This document shows, piece after piece, positions 11,283 to 23,756 of a stretch of DNA of 64,000 bases. The DNA is from Diadophis punctatus similis (Eukaryota; Chordata; Lepidosauria; Squamata; Dipsadidae), in contig JALIGW010000003.1 of NCBI GenBank assembly GCA_023053685.1, positions 143,334,508 to 143,398,507 on the forward strand, in the 5' to 3' direction. The notes below the pieces were generated by a model. That model saw nothing but the letters and a program-made list of their open reading frames with translations, was not told where the DNA came from and did not search any database. Position 1 is the stretch's first letter, and every line of letters begins with the position of its first letter. The translations under genes were made by a program, and so were the position numbers.

Positions 11283-12211
11283 CCAAGACCCTTTGAAATA
11301 TGTTAACCTCTAAAGTGTAGAGCATCTCTATCGTGCTTGTTACTTACAGTGAGGTTGCAACCATTTTATTCTGATGGGGTTCTTTTGGGGGGGTATTTTA
11401 ATACTACACCAATGTTTATGTGGGGAGGTCAAAAAGGGCAAGATGGACAACCCAGTTTTGTGATATAAATGTGCTTGCAACAGCAACCCTTGCGCAAAAG
11501 CAGGAGGCTCGGATAACCACATACCACCTTGTCTATTTTCACACTGTGTGAGGGTGTGAGTTAGAGTTGCTGTCTGGTCTTCTCAAAAGGATCTGCAGCC
11601 ACAAAGACAAGCTTCTCCCTTCCCTCAGGCATTCATCCATTTTCTCAGATCTGTACTCACAGGCTACCAAGGTGGTGTTCCAGCTGTCTTTCTAATTGAG
11701 CCACATCCTGGTGATTTCAAGGATGTGCTGATGTTCAGAGGTAGCCTCATTCTACCCAATCTTACAGAAGCAAATGATACGACAGAAAGGGTGAAGAAAG
11801 GTGAAAGCAAACAGCCTACAGACAAGGAAGCACAGGTGACATCTGTATATTGGCAGCTATTAAAAGCAGGCCAGGACCACAAACTATGGTGAACAGCATG
11901 TCCTGGTAGGAGTCCTGCCTGGAGAGTGAAGCTTTGCCAAGAGCTCAGTAGCTACTAGAAAAAGGAACAACCCACACTGAAGCAGCTTCTCATTCCAACC
12001 AGTGCAATAACTTTTAGAAGAAGGCAAAAGTGGTATGTCACTTTAAAGACTTTGAGACTTTTATTTGAACTGAGTATTAAAAGAATAAGTGTTAAAGGAA
12101 TGAATATTAAAGATGTACTTATGTGGCAAAATTACCTTGCAAGCTCATTAAAATGTAGAGTTGACCAGGAACAATAGACTGCATATAACAATATACATCT
12201 AACAATATAAC
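11283..12211. other. Unique sequence
   Basis: No repeat family or coding exon recognised. Confidence 0.4.
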
Positions 12212-12449
<238 letters not shown>

Positions 12450-12461
12450 CATATAACAATA

Positions 12462-13412
12462 GACACCTAGAATACTGCATCCAGTTTTGGTCAACACACT
12501 ATATAAAAGATGCTGAGACTCTAGAAAGAGTGCAGAGAAGAGCAACAAAGATGATTAGGGGCCTGGAGGCTAAAACATACGATGAACGGTTGCAGGAACT
12601 GGGCATGGCTAGTCTAGTGAAGAGAAAGACCAAGGGTGACATGATAGCAGTGTTCCAATATTTGAGGGGTTGTCACAGAGAGGAGAGGGACAACCTATTT
12701 TCCAAAGCACCCAAAGGCCAGACAATGAACAATGGATGGAAACAGATCAAGGAGAGTGTCAGGGTTCCAAATAGCATCCAAAATTAAATTAGAGTCTGAG
12801 TCTAAGTGTTCCTCAAAGTCGCAATTTCTTATTAGAGCCATGTTGGTACATCTGGGTGAAACTAGAATCTGAAGTCCCCAGGGTTTCACCACCCAGTTGA
12901 AAGTTCAAGCCCTTATCCCCATACCCACAAATCCATCACGTTCTCCAATCTCATAGTGCCCTGCTGGCAGAGTCCACCCGTCTCCTTCTGTGCAGGTGCA
13001 GAGGTGCAAAGACAAAGGATGACCTTGGCTTTGTTATGGCTAGAAAAGAATTTGTTATGGCTACACATACTAACAACCTCATGCCACCCCCTCCCATTTT
13101 CCTACAATAGAATAGTATAGAGTGTAGCAGGCCAAAGACTCCAAATAAAATGGCTTTGGCCTGACAGGCAGCCTCCCCTCAGGAAAAGACCATGTTCAAC
13201 CTAGAAATAAGGAGACATTTTCTGACAGTGAGAACAATCAACCATTGGAACAGTTTGCCTTCAGAAGATGTGGGTGCTTCATCACTAGGGGCTTTCAAGA
13301 AGTGACTGGATAGCCACTTGTCAGAAATGGTATAGACCAGGGTCTCCTGCTTGAGCAGGGGGTTGGACTGGATGACCTACAAGTGACCTGCCAACTCTGT
13401 TATTCTAAGTTC
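12462..13412 (+). mobile_element. CR1 LINE 3' fragment, split by an LTR
   Basis: The plus strand translates to the C-terminal part of the CR1 ORF2 protein: VQRRATKMIRGLEAKTYDER, then LQELGMASLVKRKTKGDMI and VFQYLRGCHREERDNLFSK. It resumes after the LTR at about 13190 (ATAAGGAGACATTTTCTGAC) and ends in the conserved 3' block GGACTGGATGACCTACAAG. It is 5'-truncated at a microsatellite. No intact frame remains. Confidence 0.85.
12757..13166 (-). mobile_element. Solo LTR (gypsy/ERV-like) inside CR1
   Basis: A 410-bp block begins TGTCAGGGTTCC and ends CTTTGGCCTGACA on plus, so both edges form the TG..CA inverted ends of an LTR with TGTCAGG/CCTGACA palindromy. It interrupts a continuous CR1 sequence. 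No clear target duplication was found and about 25 bp of unexplained sequence follows it. Orientation is judged minus and is tentative. Confidence 0.5.
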
Positions 13413-14389
13413 TAAGTTGACTGTTGTTGGGGAATATGTATGATGCAATAAACTATTTTGGACAGCTTTGCTATACTGTGGTGTGTCCAATCCTTGAAAA
13501 GCAAAGAGCCCGCACATACTTCCCACCCCAACACTATTGGGGTAATGTCAAAGTCAGTCCACTTTTCTTAACTCTTTTCCACTTAGGCAGAGTTCAGGCC
13601 TTTGATTCAACACTGTATCACTTTTGTTTTTATGGCATCTAACAATTTTTTTTTCAGAACAGATGAACATTATCACCTCAAACCATGAGAGGCACAGCAT
13701 ATAAATTTAATAAATAAAAGTATTATTTTTATTTATTTATTATTTATTTTCTAATAATTGGAAAATCATCCCACACCTACAGAATTCCCTCAGATAACCA
13801 ATGAATCATTTCCTTCACATATACAGGATTATGTGTTTATTGAAAGAGAACTATGACTGCAAATGGCAAATTTATTCAGAATGCTTCTCTAACCCTTACT
13901 CAATACAATCAATAAACATGTTGACATATTTTATAAATTGCAGCAAAAGATAATTAAATGATGACAATGGCTGCTGTTTGTGTAAACTCTCTTCTTTCAT
14001 TCTTCTGCATGACTTTTTAAAAAAAGATGTAGCTCTTTTAATGAATAGCAGAATGCTATCACGGTCACGTGAGGGTTGAATCAGTTCTTCTGAATTATTT
14101 CTGATCAGTTTGTATTAAAGAGTAAGAATGATATGGAGACGTGAAGCAAAATATTTTAGAGTTAGAAAAGTATGTATGTATATTAGAAATTTACAAAGTG
14201 GGAAAAGACCACATCTTTGATTGTTGGAAAGGAAGGAGAAGAGTAGGAAAAAAGGGGAAAGAAAAGAGGATTAAAATAGAAATAAAATAAGAGGGGAAAA
14301 GACTAAAAGATAGATATTAAGATGAACAGAAACATGAGAGATGTATTAAAAATGAAATTATAATGAAATGTAACTATTATATATATATA
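13413..14389. other. Unique and AT-rich sequence; L1-3'UTR-like purine stretch at the end
   Basis: 13680-13760 is a TTTA-rich low-complexity patch. The purine-rich 14220-14300 resembles reptile L1 3' UTRs such as 41889-42535, but no target duplication was found. Confidence 0.35.
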
Positions 14390-14498
14390 GGTTCAAAACC
14401 CAGTAAGGGTATGGCTATCTGACGAGAGCTAAATAGCTCGAAATAGATCTATAATAGTCTCCCATTATTTTCATTTATCAGCAAAAAAATGCTACACT

Positions 14499-14499
<1 letters not shown>
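14390..14499 (+). mobile_element. Hammerhead-like repeat, GAGCT-stem family
   Basis: CTGACGA (14419-14425) is followed directly by GAGCT, loop AAAT, AGCTC and then GAAA (14440-14443). This is a five-base perfect stem II with both conserved hammerhead boxes at canonical spacing. AATAGTC follows at 14453-14459 and could supply the cleavage-site triplet. It lies between a short TA tract and a (CA)n tract, the setting seen for the Penelope-like repeat at 55487. Function is inferred from the motif only. Confidence 0.5.

Positions 14500-14552
<53 letters not shown>
14500..14552. repeat. (AC)n microsatellite
   Basis: About 26 uninterrupted AC units between the hammerhead-like repeat and a DNA-transposon end. 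Confidence 0.95.
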
Positions 14553-14555
<3 letters not shown>

Positions 14556-15069
14556 GGAGTATAAGACGCACCGGAGTATAAGACACACCTTAGTTTTGGG
14601 GGAGGAAAATGGGGAAAAAAATCTACCTACCAGGTATTCATCTGGCTAGCATCCTTAGTCTGTTCAGCTTTAGCAGATTATTTTATCCTCCTGGTTAGGG
14701 TTGAAAAAGCCTTTTTCTGAGGGAGTAGGAATGAAAGGAAGCCTGCAAAGACTTAAGGCAAAAAAAAACTGCTTCGGAGGGAGTAGGAATAAAAATAAAT
14801 GCAGCAAGCCAGGAAGATCATTAGCACCACATTAGGGCTGAAAAGCACCGCTTTTTCAGAGGGAGTAGGAATGAAAACAAGCCTGCAAAGACTTAGGACT
14901 GGAAAAAACCTTCTTTGGAGGGAATAGGAAGCCAGGAAGATCGTTAGCATCTTGTTAGGGCTGAAAAAAAAGCTTCGAAAAAGCTACATTCGAAGTATAA
15001 GACGCACCCAAATTTTCAGCCTCTTTTAGGGAGGAAAAAATTGCATCTTATACTCCGAAAAATACGGTA
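14553..15069. mobile_element. MITE with CGGAGTATAAGACGCA ends
   Basis: The right end reads inward TACCGTATTTTTCGGAGTAT then AAGATGCA, with TA at the edge. The left end keeps CGGAGTATAAGACGCACC but its outermost bases are replaced by the (AC)n tract. Internal units with AGGGAGTAGGAATGAAA and TTAGGGCTGAAAA repeat about three times (14700-14960). No transposase is present. Confidence 0.65.
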
Positions 15070-15410
15070 TATATTGTTAAGACTATTGTATGGATGTATG
15101 AAAGCCAGGGTTGCTTCTCTTTTGATCTCGTTACTCCATATAAAAATTAACCAGACTTTCTTTCCCTACATGGGACTATACCTCTGTTGGAGCCTGACAC
15201 TATGAAAGGCAGCCTGCCTGTTAATGGCAAATTGGCACCTGCATACTAGTGTCAGTATTTTGATATCAGTAACACTTGGATCACTTGCTGCATTTCACTA
15301 AAGTCCTCTCTTGGCATTTGAACTGAGCAGTGCTTAAAAAAAATTAACATGGCTTCAATGTACATAAACTCCTAAAAAATTTCCAAGTATTGTGTTCTGT
15401 GTGACAATCA
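15070..15410. other. Unique sequence
   Basis: No repeat or exon recognised. Confidence 0.4.
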
Positions 15411-15498
15411 AGGAAGGAAGGAAGGAAGGAAGGAAAGAAGGAAGGAAGGAAGGAAGGAAGGAAGGAAGGAAGGAAGGAAAGAAGGAAAGAAGGAGAGA
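15411..15498. repeat. (GGAA)n microsatellite
   Basis: A polypurine GGAA/AAAG tract with minor interruptions; the Lys/Glu/Gly frame over it is an artefact. Confidence 0.95.
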
Positions 15499-16020
15499 AT
15501 GCCTGAAGAATCCCATCCCATCACTGGGAGTCCAGGCGCTTCAGCAAGTTTTCTATCTCTTTCTCTGGGCTGGGATGAGGAGTGAGAATAGCTTTTAAAT
15601 TTGGGAGGAAGTCCTAGGCCCAAAACTGCAACAACTATGATAAAGAGGTGATTGAAGAGGCCATGGTAATGTGCCAATTCCTGTCCTTGTTCTCCCTTTA
15701 GGATTCCTTGTCCTCTCTGGCACTTTGCCTTCTTCTTAGCTTACTGCTTCATTACACTGTGGCGTCTTCTAAGAATTTCAGCCCCAAATCATTTTCAAGA
15801 AAAAGTTTGCCTGCTTCTACACATGTTGCAGTCTGTTATTTCACCTCCTACTCATCCCCACCAAAAAAACAGTGAAAAAGTTGAAAAGATATCAATGAGT
15901 AACCCCTACTCTTCGTTGTTCCTGATTGTGGCTCTCTTACCATTGCTTTTATCTATTTGTTAGCTGTTTTTCAGGTTCTATTTTGGAATTAAGCTGAATA
16001 GTGACATTTCAATATCTTTT
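15499..16020. other. Unique sequence
   Basis: No repeat or exon recognised. Confidence 0.4.
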
Positions 16021-16235
16021 ACAAAGGTGCTTTTCAAAAGGCAACTGGATTTTCTTGGGTTTTTTTTTCTTGAGAATGTTTCACTTCTCATCCAAGAAGC
16101 TTCTTCAGTTCAACTTCTTCAGAACCGAAAAAGTTCTGGATGAGAAGTGAAACGAAAATCCAAGAAAGTCCACTGACTTTTTGAAAAGCACCTTTTGGAC
16201 AATTATGACCTGAATTATTGAGAATATGCAGACAA
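16021..16235. mobile_element. Hammerhead-like repeat, CTGAAGA family, head-to-head arms
   Basis: Two inverted arms meet near 16110. The minus arm (16108 to 16079) reads CTGAAGA, stem GCTTCT, loop, stem AGAAGT, GAAAC, followed by ATTC where other copies have GTC. That is the change expected from CpG decay. The plus arm carries TGGATGAGAAGTGAAACG. Both outer flanks hold the family tail (AAGGCAACTGGATTTTCTTG on the left; CCAAGAAAGTCCACTGAC and AAAAGCACCTTTTGG on the right). The inverted layout is that of Penelope-like terminal repeats. Confidence 0.55.
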
Positions 16236-16323
16236 TAGCTCTACATTTTCTTCTCATCCCTCGGAATATCAGCTAATGCTGCAGCAAATGCTTCCAACCC
16301 TGAAATCTTCTCCATGTTTATTC

Positions 16324-16627
16324 CAGTGGTGGGCTTCAAATTTTTTTACTACTGGTTCGGTGGGTGTGGCTTGGTGGGTGTGGCATGGTGGACGTGGCTT
16401 GGTGGGTATGGCAGGGGAAGGATACTGTAAAATCTCCATTCCCTCCCCACTCCAGGGGAAGGTTACTGAAAAATCCCCATTCCCTCCCGATCAGCTGGGA
16501 CTCGGGAGGCAGAGAATAGATGGGGGCGGGGCCAGTCAGATGTGGTATTTACCGGTTCTCTGAACTACTCAAAATTTCCGCTACCGGTTCTCCAGAACTG
16601 GTCAGAACCTGCTGAATCCCACCTCTG
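16324..16627. mobile_element. hAT MITE, CAGTGGTGGG type
   Basis: Ends CAGTGGTGGGCTTC and AATCCCACCTCTG with a perfect 8-bp target duplication GTTTATTC (16316-16323 and 16628-16635). The interior holds tandem GGTGGGTGTGGCTT-like units. At 304 bp it has no transposase. Confidence 0.87.
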
Positions 16628-16635
16628 GTTTATTC

Positions 16636-18334
16636 CCAAAAGCTTGAGATTGCCTAATGAGACATGCTCCCGAGGAACTGTGTTTGAGGTTGTAAAATTT
16701 AAGTTTTGTCCTAAAAACAAAGAAACAAATGTTAATTTTTTAGCATGCGATTAATTATATTCCAGTAAGTAATATTGCTCAGGATTAAGATTAGCATTTG
16801 TATAACATAAAAATTATAATAAACACCCAACTCTAAGCATGACTAATTACATCAGTTAAGTAACATTGCTCAGAATATCAATGGTGATGTTGTTTAGCCA
16901 AGAATACAAAACTGAAACAATCTCTTTTACTTAGATAAAAGCAATTTTTCTTAATATATTAACCAGTGATGAGTTCATTAAACTTTATAGAATTTACTCC
17001 TCTATGCTTTTTGGAAAAGGGGATGCTCTAAAATTCAGAAAGTAGCCAACAGGACTTCCATAAGAACAAAGGAACGTACACAGGAATTTGTGGAAGAGAC
17101 AATATCACCCTGCAATTTCACAAGGGGTAATTTTTGAACATTTCAAACCTAATTTAATGAAAATATCACAGAAAAACGAAGGCTAGCAACCCTCTGCTGC
17201 TTTAGTTTCGCAAAATCATAGCTGGGTATCCGGATCTTAGAGAGGTTTAGTCTGAACCAAATCCTATTATGTATGTGCAGGCTGTGTTTATATGTGCGGC
17301 TATTGGCGGGGCCAAGCATCATTCTAACTGAATGTCTCATCAAGTCCCCCCCTTAGAAAAGCGGCAGTTGGCCTTGTGTACCTTGTTGTTTTCTTTTTTT
17401 TTCAGCTTGAGCAGAATGCACCTGCTCGTCCCTCTGGATAGTCCTTACCCGCTTCCTGTGAAGTAGTTGGATTTAGAAGCATTAGTTCTGCTTGCTTTGT
17501 GAGGCTGAACCAGTCGGCAAGCTTCTCATTCAACCCCTCCCGCCCTCCCCACTCTGTTGGTCAAGCTCAACTGGAACCATTCGGGACATCCATTGTTCGG
17601 TGTTTTGTATTTGTTTCTCTCCAGTCGGGCACATGTTTTCAAAGGCGACCCCCCAGCCAGCTTCTTCCCCCCCTCCTTTCACATGACTAAGCAATTATCT
17701 TCGTTCTAATCAAAGAGACAGATGAAAAGAGTTTATTAATAAAAGTTTCCCTTCAGGAAGATTGGAAATGAATGATTAGTAAAATACATCCAATTTTACT
17801 TAGAGACCCCCTTGATTGAGAGGCATCTGTGAAGGGCAGGGATGCCAGAAGAGTGGCAAGGAGTTGGGAATCTGGAAGCTATTTGTGATATGGATTAGAA
17901 GTCAAGCTGCACAGAGATACCGCCTCAAGTCACAAATGCTTGCTTTGCAGCAGGAGGAAATATGCTGCTTGTTTATTGTGCTACTTTCCTCCCTTTGCTT
18001 ATCTATTTTATTTCCTCTCCTTTCCAACCCAACCCCACTATTCATGTGCAATTATGACTACACAAATGTGTCAGCTGGTGGGGCTTGTTAGATATATGTA
18101 TGCATTCAGTGGGTAAGTATTTAGGAAGAAGAAAGAAGAGAGAAAAATCAGGGATATATGGGAACCACACTAAATGTATTCAGGAGCCTGGGCACCATAG
18201 GTAGTTGCCAACAGGACTGAGGCTGAGCCAACTATCAACAGGCCTCTTAATGAAAAGCTGTTTCATGGATGATGTTGCGCCTAGAAGTTGAAATAATAAT
18301 GAGAGGCTTGAGTATGTGTCAAGTCTGCTACATC
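16636..18334. other. Unique sequence
   Basis: Mostly AT-rich, with a more GC-balanced part at 17150-17690. No transposon ends or recognisable exon. Short frames at 17492-17690 have no recognised motif. Confidence 0.4.
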
Positions 18335-18342
18335 TGTGTAAC

Positions 18343-18611
18343 CAGAGATGGGTTCCTGCCGGAGCTGCCCAATGCGCAGCTCCAGTAGGGAGTGGCCGAT
18401 TGCGCAATTTGTGTGCGACCGCTCTGGAGCCCTCTCTGCCGGTCCATTTTTCCCAGTGATTTTGGGTCAATTTTGCTTCTGCGCATGCACGTCCCCTCGC
18501 GAGATTTCAGTGCAATTTTGGTTTTGCGCATGCGCAGAAGCAAAATCACGCCCAAAGCATGGAGATGCACGCGCAGCGCACCGGCACCAGTAACAGAGCA
18601 ACCCACCACTG
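18343..18611. mobile_element. hAT MITE, CAGAGATGGG variant
   Basis: Ends CAGAGATGGGTTCC and GCAACCCACCACTG. The target duplication is TGTGTAAC (18335-18342) and TGTGTAAT (18612-18619), one mismatch. The interior matches the 9607 and 61957 copies. Confidence 0.82.
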
Positions 18612-18631
18612 TGTGTAATTATGGCCCACAT

Positions 18632-18727
18632 GAGGAGGAGGAGGAGGAGGAGGAGGAGAAGAAGAAGGAGGAGGAGGAGGAGAAGAAGAAGGAGAAGAAG
18701 AAGAAAAAAGAAGAAAGAAGAAGAAGA
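18632..18727. repeat. Polypurine (GGA)n/(GAA)n tract
   Basis: Trinucleotide purine repeat next to the MITE; translations (Glu/Lys or Pro/Ser runs) are artefacts. Confidence 0.93.
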
Positions 18728-19163
18728 AACTATTTATCATTACAAAGCTTCATAGTCACTTTGTGGGAATTCTAACCAGTGGCTCACTGTGTTTCTTTAA
18801 CCTCTTCCTTAACTATGATCTCTTTCAGAGTCTTTTTCAAAGCCTTGCTTTCATAAAGGAGTTAAAACACCAGTTTTTTCGAATAAGTTATATCTGGCCA
18901 TTACTGCAAATTTGCCATCTTCTTTTTGGTAAAATGAAATACAATGTGTATTCCTCTCTAGGTTCTAAACTGCAAGACCATTTCTGAAGCCTGTATGATA
19001 AGAGAACCTAAATGCAGAAAACATGGATCAATTTGCATATAATGGAAACAATGTATAATAACTATCTTCTCTGAATTTGTTAAATGAGTACGTTTGTCAA
19101 TAAACATGTTTGAATTTTTTGTGTCAATATTTTGTATATGTAGCTTGACAAATAAAATAACAA
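18728..19163. other. Unique AT-rich sequence
   Basis: No repeat or exon recognised. Confidence 0.4.
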
Positions 19164-19171
19164 ATCTAGAT

Positions 19172-19593
19172 CGATGATGATGAACCTTTTTGGCACCGAG
19201 TGCTGAAAAGGTCGCGTGGAAACATTGCGTGTATGTGCACACGCTGGGGCCGCGCTCTGGAAAAGCCGAACTTCAGGCTTCTGGTGCACATGTGCACCTG
19301 ACAATCAGCTGGCCGGCATGCATGCGCACACCAGTTTTCGGCATTTCCGTGCACACGAAGGGATCACGCTCTGGAACTTCCGGGTTCTGGCACGCAAACG
19401 CACCCGACAATCAGCTGGCCGGCACGCATGCGTGCACCGGTTTTTGGCACTGCCGCGTGCGTGAAGGACAGCTGATCATCGCCCTCGCATGCGCACCAGA
19501 AACCCAGAAGACAAACAGGCAAGGCTGCATGTGTCGGGAGACATGGCTTGGCATGCCACTTTGGGCACGCGTGCCATAGGTTCGCCATCACGG
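19172..19593. mobile_element. hAT MITE, CAGTGATGGCGAACC type
   Basis: Second copy of the family at 1070-1485. Left end CGATGATGATGAACC, right end GGTTCGCCATCACGG, with a perfect 8-bp target duplication ATCTAGAT (19164-19171 and 19594-19601). The interior has tandem related units, each with ACAATCAGCTGGCCGGCA and GCATGCG. Confidence 0.85.
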
Positions 19594-19601
19594 ATCTAGA
19601 T

Positions 19602-21039
19602 TGTAATGGCTGCTGTTTCATAACAAAACAATCTATCTATCTATCTCTTTAGCTCTGCCTCTCTCTCACACACTCAACAAACTGCTGAGCTTAAAATGCA
19701 GATTAAATTGGAATGTTATATGAACACATTCACATTCAAAATGATAGCAAAAAGAAATCTATTTTGGCTAATTTAGCAGGTGCATTAGAACAATTTTACT
19801 GTGGAATATTAAGATTAAAATGCAGTCTGAAATAGCTTGCATTTCTTATGTTATGTGACTGGATGTCATATAATAGGGAGATCAGTGTGAATTAAGTATA
19901 CAGTTTTAACATTCAGAATTACCATCATGGAAAGGAAAAAAGCAGAGAGCTATAAACAGTTACAGTTATAAACACATGCGAGAAAAGAGAGAACGAGGGG
20001 GAGAGAGAGAAACAACTGAACCTGGCAGGTGCAACCGGGCTTTTCTATTGTATAAGCAATACTTTGCCTGTAGTATTAAAAAGAGGCTTATAATTTACAA
20101 AGAAAGCAAATCAATAAATAAACTGTCCCTAATCAGCCAAAGAGCTGGCAGAATGACATTCCATTATCCTGTCAGACATATTGCAATCAAAGGCAGGGAA
20201 TCTCAAAAGGCAAGACTACATTTTACAAAGCTCTTCCTTTTTCACGGTGCCCCACGCATCTTTTCTAGCAAGGTTTGCTTGAAAGTGGGTAGCAGTCCAC
20301 CCACATTCAGTTCCAAATACCTGGGTGCGGTTTTGGCAGGGCATTTTATTTCATAATGCCATGCAAACTTCTTCTGTTGGACGAAAAGCACCCTCCCCTC
20401 CCTCCCACCCACCCCCCCTCCCTCCCCCAGGCAGTGACGGCAGTGTGTCACTTGGGCATGGTGACAGCTGATTCTCAGCAGACAGGGCTGTCAGAAGATC
20501 ACAGACTTCCACATGTACGAGTGAAATTAACTTCTGTTAGTCTGACATTTTCTACAATCAATACTCACAGGGTCCTTGTCTCTAGGATCAAAATTCATAA
20601 ATCAAAAGCAGAGAGCATGAAATAAGGTATTTGATAAATCCATTAACTGAAGTGGAAGTACACTTCTGCCAAGCTGTTTAGAGTATACAAGAAAGACTCA
20701 CGAGGATGGTAGAAGCTATGAAGGAAAGATATGCCTCCCAGTATGTCGAGCAAAGGGTTGGGTGGTAACATGTGTGCTTTTAAAAAAGATTTTTTTTAAA
20801 AAAAAAATGCCTATCTGGATTAACATGATATTCATGCTGCAACTGGGCTCACATCCCAGATGGATAGGTGTGGATTGCATTCTCACTGATAACCTTGAAA
20901 AACATAGCAAAAAGTATCAGTTTTAAGAGCTGACATTAAATTTTGAATGCATATGGGTGCCCCAATAAATCTTGGCTTATCTCACCATTGCTCGCCTCCA
21001 TCCTTCCACGTGTTTAGGACTACATTACCTATTCAACGT
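19602..21039. other. Unique sequence with C-rich tract 20390-20430; possible conserved stretch 20140-20290
   Basis: Includes a short pyrimidine CCCTCCC tract. The 20140-20290 part is repeat-free with balanced composition and may be conserved non-coding DNA. No exon recognised. Confidence 0.35.
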
Positions 21040-21753
21040 CTTCAACCAACATGGCCAGGAGTCAAAGGGGATGAAAATGGTAGGCCACGACATTCAGAAA
21101 ATTTGGAGGTAAGATTGGTTAACCAGGCAAAAGCCAGAACAAAGGCGTTTGACAAAGCAAGAGTTTCAACGGCTTGAATTAGTCTATGAGGCAAGGTAAT
21201 AGGTCAAGGCACAAAGCAGGGGTCCAAAGTTGAACACGAGTTTGAAGGCAAAACACGAGAAGCAGCAATCATGGAGTAAGAAATCCACACACGTTGTTCC
21301 AGCAACACCCATTTATTTGGGCAGGACTAAATAGGCAAAGCTGGTATGTCCCCTTACGATGGGCAAGACTTCCTGCTTGCAAATAACTTGGCCGACAGGC
21401 ATTGTGCCTGTTGCCTCTCCGCCCTGTGTATGGTTGGATCTGGGGGAGGTGTGGACTCCACCTCTTCATCCTCGCTGACTGCAGGCAGCTGCTTCTGTTT
21501 TTAACCTGGAGCCTCCAGGCTAACCTGCTGCAGCTGTGGCTCCTTCAGTTTGGCCTCAGCCTGCTACCTGTCCTGTCATTCTGGCTGTGGCTGCTCCATC
21601 AAGTTGGAGCCCTCTGCTCCCTGGTCCATGTCTCCCACACACTCCCATGTACTTGCTTCCCGAGCAGTGCCAGGACTGGTTCATCCATCTCCTCTTCCTC
21701 CAAACTCACATCTGGAGAGGAGGCCGGCGGCCCATCCATGACAGTATCTGACA
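21040..21753 (-). mobile_element. Probable solo LTR or LTR-element end
   Basis: Read on minus it starts TGTCAGATACTGTCATGG at 21753. It is GC-rich and contains CAAATAAATGGG (polyadenylation signal near 21312-21317) followed by a region that looks like R/U5. No gag or pol frame is present. The left edge is uncertain and no target duplication was found. It could instead be part of a longer, decayed LTR retrotransposon. Confidence 0.45.
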
Positions 21754-22379
21754 TCACAAAGTTATAATGCATACTCACTTTTTTATCGTTATAGTTGCTA
21801 CCACCACTTCCCCACTATATAGATTACAAAAAAATTAAGTGATCCCAAATGGAATACAGTGAAACCTACAATCAACTGCTCTTAATTTCTCAAAAATAAA
21901 CAGAATATATACCTTGTGATTTCTGACACAATTAAAGAGAGACAAATATAAGCCTGACTATGTGCTGTTGTTTCAATACAGATCTTTCCCCAACAACTGC
22001 TTGCAATAAAATGACATTATTAATAGCCAGGTACTTCCCTGGAGATATGATAGTTATATTAAGTCTGCTTTATTTTATATATTCAGTCACTATGCATCAG
22101 CTCATACAAATGGTTTGATTTTGCCTTCCTCTAATTACAAGAGGAGCCAATAATTAGAACAGTTTTTTTCTATATAGATCCTCTGTCTTCTAATATGTCA
22201 ATAGTTGTGGTTTTCCTAGAGAGTTTAAATATACTGCAGTGGGTGCCCTTGAAAATGATTTTGTTGTTATTCAGATTCAATAAAGTTTTCACTCTCTCAC
22301 TGCTACGGTAGCTTTCTGGTATATTTTTATAGTAATTTTAGTACTATAATTTGTACTATTTTAGTAATAAAATAATACT
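21754..22379. other. Unique AT-rich sequence
   Basis: No repeat or exon recognised. Confidence 0.4.
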
Positions 22380-23756
22380 TCTACTAAACTACTATTGAAA
22401 AATAAAAGCTAATACAAGTTAAAAAAAAGAATAAAAAGAAAATGCAGAAAAGAAAAAATAGAAAAGAAAGAAAAAAATAAGAATATATTAAACAGAAAAG
22501 AAATATATAAAGAAATGACTTTCCACCAGGGGTGACATTCAAATTTTTCCCCTACCAGTTCTGTGGGTGTGGCTTGGGGGTGTGGATTGGTGGGGGGTCA
22601 TGTGACTGAGTGGGCGTGGTCAACTTGACATCATTCACGGCAAGGTGGGGTGGCACCACCCCACCAAGCCACGCCCACAGAACCGACAGAAAAGTTCAGC
22701 CAAGTCTTCTAGCGTTCAACCTGGCTGCTTCTCGCCTCCTTCTCATGTTTGCTCTGTGTGTATGAGCCCAAGAAGGAGGAGAGAAGGAGTGAGTGGGAGA
22801 GGCGGAGAGGGATGGGGGCAGTCAGTGGTGCGATTTACCGGTTCTCTGAACTGCACATAATCGCCGCCACTGGTTCTATAGAACCTGTCCGAACCTGCTG
22901 AATTTCACCCCTGCTTTCCACTTCAGCACAAATATAAGCAATTTTAGTAACTTATTACCTTCTCATAAAATGCAACAAATTACCTCCTCTTGCCATATCC
23001 CACCGCTTATCTATAAACAAATCCTCTTAAAAACTCATCATTTCAGCCCTAATCAGCAAAAGCCTATTAGGAGTTACCAGAGATAAAAAACATACCTATT
23101 CCAAACTTGATCAAATAAACCAACTTACTTTTACTTTTAACAAATTTGATCTTTAACCATTTCAAATAAGTACTTGGTTTCTTTTCAATTTTTTCTTTGT
23201 CCTTTCTCACAAAATTCTTCAAGGCTTTTTAAAATCCAATATAGGAAAGTTATCGAGGTCACTCTTTTGCTTTGTTACTTGCACATCTCTTTTAATTATT
23301 AAGGCATTCATCTTTTTCATTTGTATATCCAATGTAGCATCTTTTTCACATCATTCTTGTAGCCTGCCATTTTTAAAAAGTTTTAGATTTGCCTAGCAGA
23401 ACTTTTCCTTTTTTATAATACCTTTCAAGCACAGTCTATCTATAAGGGCAGACACTCTTAAAATTACCTTCTGTGTCCATTTTTCAAAAACATCATCCAC
23501 TAATAAAATATTTTGCTTCATTCTGTGCTAGTAAATCAAATTTAAGTACGCTTCTTCTTTAATTGTAAACTTAAGTTTCTTCTGGTTCCTTCTAGTGTCC
23601 AACCTTCAAAGTCCTATCTTATCACTTTTTTAAAATTGAAAACAAAAGCATTTTCCCACCAGAAGGATTCTTATAATTAATCTCAAAATCTTATTTCAAA
23701 TCTAATTGGATCCTTAGCCTGTTTATAACCTTCCAAAACCAATTTTCTAATCACTT
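22380..23756 (-). mobile_element. Probable decayed L1 fragment
   Basis: An A-rich stretch (22400-22510) resembling reptile L1 3' sequence lies at the minus-strand 3' side. At about 23370-23240 the minus strand gives MKKMNALIIKRDVQVTKQK, which resembles the N-terminal coiled-coil part of L1 ORF1, before stops. A hAT MITE is inserted at 22527-22913. The assignment rests on composition and one short peptide. Confidence 0.3.
22527..22913. mobile_element. hAT MITE, CAGGGGTGAC variant
   Basis: Ends CAGGGGTGACATTC and GAATTTCACCCCTG, with a perfect 8-bp target duplication CTTTCCAC (22519-22526 and 22914-22921). The interior shares GTGGGTGTGGCTTGG and GGTTCTCTGAACTGC with the 16324 copy. Confidence 0.87.
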
